Assembly: GCA_938010495.1 (NCBI GenBank)
Contig: CALLUT010000045.1
Span: forward strand, 1-17,036
From: Candidatus Absconditabacterales bacterium
GTDB lineage: Bacteria > Patescibacteria > JAEDAM01 > Absconditabacterales > Absconditicoccaceae
Direction: 5' to 3'
Length of the DNA: 17,036 nucleotides
The notes under the pieces were generated by a model, which saw nothing but the letters and a program-made list of their open reading frames with translations, did no database searches and was not told the origin of the DNA. A program made the translations under genes and the position numbers. Below, in pieces: positions 8,967 through 17,036 of the stretch (position 1 is its first letter; each line of letters opens with the position of its first letter).

Positions 8967-8994
8967 AAGATTTGTGCTATTTACCTGAAAATAG
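8923..8994 (+). CDS. Short upstream ORF ahead of the giant gene
   Basis: This 23-codon ORF begins MIDNYELVRFKVITL and ends FVLFTGK before TAG (8992-8994). It has a good Shine-Dalgarno and is in the same frame as the giant gene. The 20 codons between its TAG and the giant ORF's ATG are open and encode a hydrophobic run (VFAGILFISVLLITNL). It could be a leader peptide, a regulatory uORF, or the true 5' end of the giant gene interrupted by a stop. It has no recognised family. Confidence 0.3.
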
Positions 8995-9054
8995 ACTCAA
9001 TACAGAGTGTTTGCTGGAATACTATTTATATCTGTTTTGCTGATTACAAATCTA

Positions 9055-12000
9055 ATGACAGAAAACGAACAAAATCTTGAACAGCCGGTTGATAAAAAAA
9101 TCGAAAAGAAAACACAACAAAACGCCTTAAAAAAACAACTTTGAGGCATACTTTTGGAAGTGCAGGATGAATATAAAAAGCAATGAAAGGTTCTTACTGT
9201 TGATAATGCAATGGATGCTTTGACTAATCGTTTAGAATCTTCTTTTAAAACAAAAGATCTTCTTGGTCAATTAGCACAATTATTAAATAAAGAAAAAATT
9301 ACCTTCAATGATATAGCAAACGTTGAGCTTGATTGATATAAAACGTTACAATGACATTTTAGTAACGAATATTTTTCACATCTAGATGCGACAAATAAAT
9401 GGTGAACAATATCAGCATATGTTGATCATATGAAATCAACATTGAAACCAGTTCAAGGATCATGATCCAAGTCATTTTCCAAATTTTTATGAGCAACATG
9501 ATTTCCACAATTTAATACTGAAACAAGAAGATGGGAAGTAGACTGAAAAGAGCATGCATGATTGCCAGTTTGGAATAAAAATTATTTTGTACAATTACGT
9601 AATCATATTGATGGATACGTTGATTATTTAGAAGATCGTTGAGATGCCAAATCATTTGAGAAAGTTGTTGATTCACTACAATCAAAAAAATTGAAGATGA
9701 GCAAAATTGTTAGTCATTTTGTGAAAATTGGTCTTTATGATTGAACAACAATAACGAAAAACACAATACTTTGATGAGTATGAAGTCGTGTTATATGAAG
9801 CAAAAAGTACAGTAAAGCATTTAGAAAAATGATTGATCCAAAAAATCTTATTAGCTGACTAACTGAAATGCATATTGCGTCAGAAACATCTGAAATAATG
9901 GAAGATTTTTCGAAAGAGGAAAACACATTGCTAGATTACTTTACAAATAGATGATGAAATATAAATAAACAATTATTGGAAAAATATCCAATAATGTCAT
10001 TCAAAAAAATTGTAAAAAACTCATGGATTGTTAATGATTTTAAACGTTTTGAACGTGAATATTATTATCGATGTATTGGTAACGCAAAAAAAACAGGAGA
10101 TAAAAAAAGTGAAACACTTGCTGAATCAATGATATGGATACTTTCAGGTAAGGAATCGTTACCAGATGATCGTGTAAATGCTCTTCGTTCATTGGTAATG
10201 GAAACTATGTTAGAACAAAAATTGCAACTAGCAAAATCATCATGAATATATGATCATCTCAAAAGAGTAGCACAAAAAAATAATCCAACTCCAAGTACAG
10301 AAATGATAGATAAATACATTTCAACACATGAACAGTTTTGGAAAGATTTTTATAATCTTGATCAAACTGAGCATACACTAGTTGATTCTCAATGAACTAT
10401 ACAAAAATTCAATATTGAAAAGAATTTGGTTTTTTCACCAGACGCAAAAGAATGAGCAAAGTGAGTTGCTGATTTATTTCATTTAGAACTTTCATATAAA
10501 CCTGAATTTTGACCAGATTGAAATCTAAATGTGATGACAGCTATGTGACTGGAAGACGTTTGGTCAATTGATCATAAAATAGAGAGACATCCAAAATCTT
10601 TAGATCAAAAATTATTATTACAAAAATCTCAAAGATATAGATTGCATGGCCCAGAGTGAGAACTTGTAGAGTGATATGTACAAGTTACAACAGTTGGTGA
10701 TCATCCAACTGATCCTGAATGACCAGTGAAATATACAATTCGTATGCTTGATGAAGGTATTGATACATTTGCTATAGATGATTCTATTTGATCATTTCCA
10801 TTTTGAAAAGATTGAGCTGATAATATTAGTTCATTAACAAATTGATGGTCATTTGAAACAATTGATACTCAATGAAATAGTATTGATCCAGTATACAAAG
10901 TAAAATTACCACTTTCTTCAAGCAATGATCGTGAATGATCACTGTGAAAACATCTCACAAGACTAGAAAAAATTTCTTTGATGATGCCTGTTGAACAATC
11001 AGAAGCAGAGAAAATCCCATTAGAAAATTATAAATTTGAAGAATTTGATTGACATGATCTTTTTGAAAATCTAGAAGAAAAACGCCTTAATGAATCACAA
11101 GAGAAATTAAAAAAACGTTACTTAAAAACGAAAGTCTCAAATGAGATACCACAAGCGTTGAAAGATAAAACTGAAAGCGATGATATTCATGCTTGGATTG
11201 ATAATTGAGAAATTTTCTTATATCACGATCACTTCAAAAAACCAGAATCAGAATGATGATTATGAATTGACCTGTTAGACAAAAATTTGTGATTGGTTGA
11301 TGATGAGTGATATATAGATATGTCACGTGTTAACGAATGGGTTGATGAAGCGATAATTGACCCTAAGGAATATACGAAAAGAAGAACTATATTGTTGGAA
11401 ATCAGAAAGCTAACAGTTCATGAAAAGGCCCATAGAATATTCCATTATTATGGAATTACTGACTGAGAAATTGCTTGATTAACAACAGATGAATCCACTG
11501 CAGAAAAAATATGAGCTTTAGTTGTTCATCCATACGATGATCCATCAAAAGAATTATTATTAAGTAATGAAACACTTGCCGAGATTTCAGAATGACGATT
11601 ATTCAAAAATGAAAAAAATGAGCAAGTACTTAAAAATATACCTATAGCTTTTCGTTATATTAAGGTTGATGACTGATCATGAGTGTTACAAGATGCGGTA
11701 ACAATAACTTGAGATGATAATAAGGAATATACTGTACTCATAAGTCACATTGAAGAGACAATCCGTCAAAAAGACCATTGATTAAGAAACTTTACATTCG
11801 AATCAGTGTTGGATGTTGATGAAAGAATTATTGATGACTTAGTCGAATGAAATCATCCAATTGATGATGTATTTGCATGATTATTAGAGGCTCGTTCTGA
11901 TCGCCAACTTGAATCTGAGATTACTAGAGAAACAGTTGATCAAAATGCATGAAGTGCTGTCTATCTTTTCCCAGATAATATTGAAGACAATCATCGCATG

Positions 12001-15000
12001 CCATCTGATAGGATAGCAAATACAGGCCTTGCATGAGAAATAGCATGAGCTGCAAATGCTATTTGAATCCCGTTATGATTTGATTCAAATACGCCTTTTG
12101 AAACACCAATGAGTGCTGTAGAATCAAAGAGAGCAAAGAAATCTATAAAAAAAGCTATCAAAAAGATTAACAAAGCAATCGCTGCTTGAAAAAGAGTAGT
12201 ACTACCAACTAACGAAGATTGATCAAGTACCTTATGAAATGAACTAGCAGCAAACCCAAATGCTCAAGATGCACTAGACTATTTGAATGGAGCTTTAAAA
12301 GAGGTTGATCATAATTTATCACATGAACAACCAGAAGATCAAAATACTCCAAACGAAGCTGAAACTCCGGAGCAAACGAGAGAGCGTAATGAAGGACAAG
12401 AAGTAAATCGTCAAAATGCTGAACATCAAGCATTTGATGATTGATATAATAATCTAGATTGAGACCCATCGCTTACTAGTGGGCCTGAAGTTGGTCATGC
12501 AATCATGATTAGAGATTGAGTTTCAACTTGGCCTGCTTGATGAAGTGACCGAGTTAGAGTGGATATAGTTGCTGTAGAGGATGATAAAATCAAAGTACAA
12601 TTAGTATGACATTCAGAAAAAAATGCAAATTGATTCCTTTGAGATATATATGACATCCCAAGAACAGAACAATGAATTCAAAAATTAAAAGATAATGCAA
12701 AATGAAGAATATATAAGTACAAACCTCAATCGTCAAAATCATGATTTCTTAGTTATAAGTGAAAATCATGACTAGACTGATGATGGGAAAACGTGGATTC
12801 TAGTTGAATGAAAAAATATAAGGTATGAGGAGAATGAAAAGAAAAAAGAGACAAAGTTACTCATGTTGCTATATTGCCTCATCAAATTGCTCCATATGAA
12901 TTAAAAAGATCAATTTATGCTGTAGAACGATGATCATCAACAGTTACACTTTCTACTACAAGAGATGTGGAAGTGAATGATAAATGAAAAACAAAAAAAC
13001 AAGAAAAGATAGTACAAACTATGGATTACACTATGTTTGCTCATTTTTGTAAAGATAAGAAGCTACAACCTTACACTACGTTTGAAGTAGATCGTGCAAA
13101 ACAACATAAAAGATTAGATGCAAAAAAAGATGATAAATCTATTGCTCCAAAATCAAACCGAAGAGATAGCTTAACAAGTCTTACATGAATTTGGACTATG
13201 CTTAAGAAATTCCCGGAGACATACAAAGTGAAAAAGGAACAAGAAGCAAAACTACAGGCAGCAGAACTATTCAATTGTGCATTATGAAAAATGCCAGGTT
13301 GGCTAGACTCAGTATGATACTTATGAGATATTAAGGCAGATGCACTTGCAGAACAGGATTCAACCGCTATGCAAATTATTGATGATTATAAATGAAGACT
13401 TACTCGTACAGATATTTGAGAATGATCACATGGATGATTGTGAGCAAAAATTATTAAAACACAAATTTTTGATAAAACAATGAAAACAAAAAGTGACAGG
13501 CTCAAGGCTTGTTGATATTTCTTATTTGCAATAGAAAACTGATGAAATCCTTATCAAAGAGCTCTCCAAGAATATGATGGTAAGTGAGAATGGGTAAAAG
13601 CTATTTTATGAGAAGAGTATCAAAAAGACTTTGTAAAAGAACAAGATAAACTTATTGATCTGTTACAGTCCGCAGCACCATGAGAAGATACGGATGCTAT
13701 ACAAGATCGTTTGGCAAAATTAGAAATGCACTATATTTGTACAAGAACACTTGACCATCCATTTTTTTGATCTAGATTTGCTAGAGCAGTAGAAGGACAT
13801 ATGGATAAATGGTGAAAAATTGATGCGTTAGATTGAGTAAAACAATGAGTATGAGCGAAATGAAGTTTTTATGAAATATATAATTGATTTCAGTGATGAG
13901 GTATCGGGAATATGCTTCCTCATGTATATATGTGATCAATTCTAGCTATGGAAGAAGCTATTGAAACGGAAGAACATTATCAAGTTTTTTACCAATCAAT
14001 AGTTATAACACTTGTTTCGTGATTTTCTAAAACCTTTAGTAAAAGATATATGGATACCTTTAAAGGTATTTGTAGAAGAAATGGTATACCAATTTGAATG
14101 TTTGTAAGTGATCCAAACTGATCACAGAAAGCTACGGATGTTATTGATTATGTTGCTAAAAAATCTTGAATAAAACCTACGTTGAGTGAAATGTTATGAA
14201 AAGCTTTAGATAAGCCAGGTCAACCATGGGATCCATCAAAATTGAATGTAAAAAATTACAATAACGGGAAACAGGTAAAAAAAGTAAAATCTGTAATAGA
14301 AAGTCGATGGTGATCATATGGTCAAGCAGTTATGGATTCATTTAATTATAAGGAAGACTACCTGCTAGAATGACTTGCTGACAGATCATCTAAAGCAGAT
14401 GTTGTAAAAGAATACTTTGGTCCTTCAATAGTATTTAACTGATACAGAGATTATAAGGAATGAAGAGGTTGAGACATGAAAGACTGAGATAATCCAGTGT
14501 ATGATGGTATTTTCAATTTATCTCCTGGTACATTTGAATCATATATGCTTTGATATAATGGACGTGGGTTTAATGCAGATAAATCATATGAAATGCGAGA
14601 AAAATTTTGAGCATGAGTATGATCATTTGAATCAATTATGAAACAAGCAAATAGCGATGCTCAACTTCCTATGTTAGAGTTTTTGTTTGAAAAATTTACT
14701 ATGTATTTTGGTAAAGTTCTTTGAGATACGTGACTTTATTTATTAAGGCGTGAATTACTAGAATGAGGTGATTGATCTGTTGATAATATTAAAAAAATTG
14801 CGGCGGCTACGCTATATAATGACAATTCATATAGTATAAATGAAGATACAAAAGAAATTGAGGAACGTAATAATCCAAACTATCAAATCCAATGAATTAA
14901 TTGTCCAGCAATTGTAAAACAAACAATGGATAGATATATTGCTCTTATGAGTGATTGAATGAGATCATTAAGAGCAGCTGTATGATGAAGATGAAATATT

Positions 15001-15048
15001 ACTAATGATATAATTAATGAATTAGTCAACACTAAGCTAAGTAAATAG
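9055..15048 (+). CDS. Giant protein (1997 residues) with a zinc-metallopeptidase-like motif, otherwise unassigned
   Basis: One continuous frame of 1997 codons is open only with TGA as Gly; standard translation leaves only fragments. I do not recognise the whole protein. Seen: an N-terminal Lys/Gln-rich helical region (about residues 10-60); mixed helical domains to about residue 400; beta-rich segments (LHGPEGELVEGYVQV); a zinc-protease signature HEKAH at 789-793 followed after 19 residues by Glu 813 in DESTAEKIGALVVHP; a Lys-rich helix at 1023-1042 (KRAKKSIKKAIKKINKAI); an acidic, Gln/Asn-rich linker at 1090-1140; a beta-rich domain from 1146 (VRVDIVAVEDDKIKVQLVG); and a large C-terminal helical part. 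No membrane helix follows ATG 9055. The alternative start GTG 9007 would add a hydrophobic N-terminus (MFAGILFISVLLITNL). Neither start has a Shine-Dalgarno. I see no hairpin terminator after the TAG. Confidence 0.85.
11419..11550 (+). other. Gluzincin / ImmA-IrrE-like metallopeptidase motif within the giant protein
   Basis: Residues 787-830 read as V-HEKAH-RIFHYYG, then DESTAEKIGALVVHP. HExxH with Glu 20 positions after the second His has the spacing of thermolysin-type gluzincins, where E166 follows H146. The E-x-x-A-x-x-I-G-A-L-x-x-x-P stretch resembles the second half of the ImmA/IrrE (M78) motif. The motif match is seen; zinc binding and proteolysis are inferred. Confidence 0.45.
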
Positions 15049-15083
15049 AATAAATTTTTTGATGAATTGCTCAATGCCTATAT

Positions 15084-15108
15084 ACTTATAATAGATTTAT
15101 CTATAAGT
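15084..15108 (+). promoter_or_regulatory. Promoter -10 box and small inverted repeat upstream of mscS
   Basis: A perfect TATAAT sits at 15087-15092, about 24 bases before the ATG; no good -35 lies at standard spacing. The box overlaps an inverted repeat: ACTTATA (15084-15090) with TATAAGT (15102-15108), and ATAGAT-TT-ATCTAT inside it. The symmetry may be an operator or just AT-rich chance. Confidence 0.4.
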
Positions 15109-15115
15109 ACATTGC

Positions 15116-16069
15116 ATGGCGGCACAACAATCTTGAGAACAATTTGCAAGTAATTCTTGATCTACCACATCAGATACATTTTTTTCATGAATTTGGTCGT
15201 GGGAAACAATTTGGACTTTTTTCTTAAAGTTACTAATTGCATTAGTAATAGTTTGATTGCTGATTTTTATGGCAAAAGTATTTTCTAATTTTGTTAGCAA
15301 AAGATTAAAATCAAACAGTATTGTAGACGATGAATATACTAATAAAGTAAGTGGTCTTGTGTGAGAAATTATTTTTTACACGTTACTAATCCTTTCTCTT
15401 CTGATTTGATTTACTATTGTGTGAATTGATTTTGGTTGGATATTATGATGAATATCATTTGGTATATGATTCGCTTTCAAAGAAATTCTATGAAATCTTA
15501 TCTCATGAATACTTGTTCTTACCAACAAAGAATTTAAATTATGAGACATTATTGTTGTAGATGATGACAAGAAAGATTATTTTTGAAGAATTGAAGAAAT
15601 TACCATTAGATATACTGTAGTAAGAACCTTTGATTTAAGAAAGGTTATTATTCCAAATTTATCTCTTGTTACAAAGCCTGTAAGAACTTTTGATTCCGAA
15701 GATATTGTAAGACTTGAAGTTAACTTTACTGTTCATTATTGAACTGATCTACATCAAGTACAAAAAGATATTACTGAAGTAGTAAATAAATTAAAGATTG
15801 TAAAAGAAAAACAAAGCACTAGAGTAAACGTTCAATCTTTTGGAAGAAATTGAGTTGAACTACAAGTATTTTTCTATTTTGATCCTAACTCTTGAATAAT
15901 TATCCCAACAGCGCTGTCTGATGTACAAAACGCTATCATGGATATGTTTAAAGCTAAATGAATTGTTATACCATATCCACATAGAACATTAACTGTTGAT
16001 CATAACGATAAAAATCTGCTTTGAAGCATGATTTATGTCGCTCAAGAAGCAGCAAAAGCGAAAAAATAA
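15116..16069 (+). CDS. mscS: Small-conductance mechanosensitive channel (MscS family)
   Basis: This 317-residue inner-membrane channel would open under membrane tension to release solutes during hypo-osmotic shock. The hydrophobic N-terminal region has helices around residues 35-60 (FFLKLLIALVIVWLLIFMAK) and 85-110, then the pore helix LGGISFGIGFAFKEILGNLI and SGILVLTNKEFKLGDII, which carry the family's Gly/Ala packing pattern. The beta domain follows with YFGRIEEITIRYTVVRTFD and VIIPNLSL, matching the family's R-x-T-x-x-R-x-x-D and PN motifs. Most pore-helix glycines are TGA codons, which makes this one of the clearest recoding tests here. The first 20 residues are Ser/Thr/Gln-rich. The ATG at 15116 has no Shine-Dalgarno. 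It follows the giant gene by 67 bases with its own -10 box, so it may be transcribed separately. Confidence 0.93.
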
Positions 16070-16090
16070 TTTTAAATAATTTCTTATATT

Positions 16091-16483
16091 ATGAATATTT
16101 CTAATACTACAGATATAGATAGCACTATTATTGAAGACTTATCAAATAATGTATATTCGATAGATATTTCAGATGAAAGTTTAAAATTACTTAAAAAATC
16201 TCGCTGGAAAAAAGATACCCCACTTCAAATCAAGGAAATGTATTTTGTTCCAACATGAGAATATTCGGAGTTTTACAAAATTGAAGATTTACCAGAATAT
16301 AAAACTATTTGTGATTATTGTATCAGCTCATGACACAATGAAATGTTGGTTAAAGAAAGTATTATTCTTGATAAAAAGAATAAGAAATTACTAGTTTCTA
16401 AAAGTGCTGTCGATGATTTTGATGAAAATGAAAAATTTGATTTTGGTTCTTTGCAAGCTGCATTATTTGAGAATTTAAATTAG
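16091..16483 (+). CDS. Hypothetical acidic protein with a single CxxC
   Basis: This 130-residue soluble protein (MNISNTTDIDSTIIEDL at the start, GSLQAALFENLN at the end) has no membrane segment. It has two TGA-Gly codons (VPTGEY and SSGHNE). A CDYC pair at about residues 76-79, with a His seven residues on (CISSGHNE), could be half a zinc site, but a second Cys pair is missing. I recognise no family. It begins 21 bases after mscS and ends just before a strong terminator, so it is probably the last gene of that transcript. Confidence 0.7.
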
Positions 16484-16524
16484 AATATAGCACCCAAACA
16501 AAAAATGTGCTAAAAATGTCTTGC

Positions 16525-16569
16525 AAAAAAACGTAGCATCGTTACTATCTAGGTGCTACGTTTTTTTTT
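16525..16569. terminator. Strong hairpin terminator, A/T-flanked on both sides
   Basis: The stem ACGTAGCA (16531-16538) pairs with TGCTACGT (16554-16561) around a 15-base loop. It has six or more A before it and nine T after it (16561-16569). The symmetry would let it work in both directions. It separates the mscS-hypothetical transcript from dnaK. Confidence 0.88.
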
Positions 16570-16589
16570 AACGTTTAGAAAGTTATTTA

Positions 16590-16595
16590 TATATT
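16590..16595 (+). promoter_or_regulatory. Candidate -10 box of dnaK
   Basis: TATATT at 16590-16595 ends 13 bases before the dnaK ATG and predicts a transcript with a very short leader. No clear -35 is present (the T run of the terminator lies there), and no CIRCE (HrcA) inverted repeat was seen in the 39 bases between terminator and gene. Confidence 0.3.
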
Positions 16596-16608
16596 ACTAC
16601 ATACAACA

Positions 16609-17036
16609 ATGTGAAAAATTATTTGAATCGATTTGGGTACAACCAATTCATGTTTTGCATACATGCTTTGAGATAAATCAGAAGTAATTGCAAACGCAGA
16701 AGGTGAAAGAACTACTCCTTCTATTGCTTATATCAAGGGTGAAGAACTTATGGTATGAACATTAGCAAAAAGAAAAGCAGTTCTAGAACCAAAGAATGTT
16801 GTTTTTGAAGCAAAAAGATTTATTTGAAAAAAATGGTCTGAAATTAAAAATGATATTAAAAATATTCCTTATGACGTAAAAGAATGATCTGATGGAGGAG
16901 TGGTTATGGTTATTGATGACAAAGAATATAAACCAGAACAAGTTGCTGCATTTGTATTACAAAAAATCAAAGCTGATGCTGAAAAATTCTTAGGACAACC
17001 AGTAACTGGTGCAGTGATTACAGTACCTGCTTACTT
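16609..17036 (+). CDS. dnaK: Chaperone DnaK (Hsp70), 5' part
   Basis: The first 142 codons of DnaK are present; the gene continues beyond the right edge. The N-terminal phosphate-1 motif reads [18 protein letters not shown], followed by [16 protein letters not shown], the segment [20 protein letters not shown], and later [20 protein letters not shown] and AY. This is the ATPase domain of the ATP-driven chaperone that works with DnaJ and GrpE in the cytoplasm. The glycine of GIDLG is encoded by TGA, as is the second residue, so this near-invariant protein is a firm anchor for the alternate code. The start is ATG 16609 without a Shine-Dalgarno. Confidence 0.97.

Noticed and set aside
9976..10245. 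A separate 89-residue plus-strand gene
   Set aside because: It lies in the same frame as the giant gene and is delimited by TGA codons, so it is part of that protein.
15049..15115. Terminator between the giant gene and mscS
   Set aside because: There is a short T run at about 15055-15060 but no GC-containing hairpin before it. The inverted repeat at 15084-15108 is AT-only and overlaps a -10 box.
1..17036. Widespread pseudogenes or frameshifts
   Set aside because: The apparent breaks are nearly all TGA codons at Gly positions, with TAA/TAG kept for true ends. The genes are intact under code 25.
1..17036. CRISPR array, insertion sequence or prophage
   Set aside because: No regularly spaced direct repeats, transposase motifs or phage structural genes were seen. 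The Na/Pi paralogs are gene duplicates, not a mobile repeat.

Overview
The window reads as chromosomal DNA from a candidate-phylum (CPR/Patescibacteria) bacterium that translates UGA as glycine (genetic code 25), which points to Gracilibacteria or Absconditabacteria (SR1). Under the standard code almost every gene breaks into pieces. With TGA read as Gly, long frames open that end only in TAA or TAG, and TGA falls on invariant glycines: the DnaK N-terminus (ATT TGA ATC GAT), the MutY helix-hairpin-helix, the MscS Gly-rich helix, the TsaB NGPGGFT loop and the Na/Pi GSNIGTT motif. The DNA is AT-rich, genes are tightly packed on both strands, and no rRNA, tRNA, CRISPR array or insertion sequence was seen. 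Most starts lack a clear Shine-Dalgarno sequence, and at least one promoter looks leaderless.

Layout. Positions 1-4704 (minus strand) hold a four-gene operon read from right to left: a small two-helix membrane protein, a Na+/phosphate-cotransporter-like protein with a helical PhoU-like tail, an HTTM-domain membrane protein, and a second paralogous Na+/phosphate-cotransporter-like protein that runs off the left edge. Positions 4705-4838 are a divergent promoter region. Positions 4839-7673 (plus strand) hold a tight four-gene operon: a membrane-anchored phospholipase-D-like protein, a short MutY-like adenine glycosylase without iron-sulfur cysteines, a small two-helix pilin-like protein, and a TsaB-like protein for tRNA t6A synthesis. 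Positions 7684-8805 (minus strand) encode a family-4-type glycosyltransferase.

Positions 8806-9054 are a divergent regulatory region. It has two TTGCAA palindromes, a nested inverted repeat and a 23-codon ORF with a good Shine-Dalgarno. That ORF ends in TAG in the same frame as the next gene. Positions 9055-15048 encode a single giant protein of 1997 residues, which the standard code hides completely. I cannot assign it to a family as a whole, but residues 789-830 carry a gluzincin-type zinc-protease signature (HEKAH-x19-E) that looks most like the ImmA/IrrE group. It is the best candidate here for an undescribed function.

Positions 15116-17036 (plus strand) hold an MscS-type mechanosensitive channel, an unassigned 130-residue protein, a strong hairpin terminator, and the 5' part of dnaK. 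The membrane genes (phosphate transport, HTTM, MscS, PLD, pilin) suggest an emphasis on envelope and uptake functions, but nothing seen directly ties them into one pathway.
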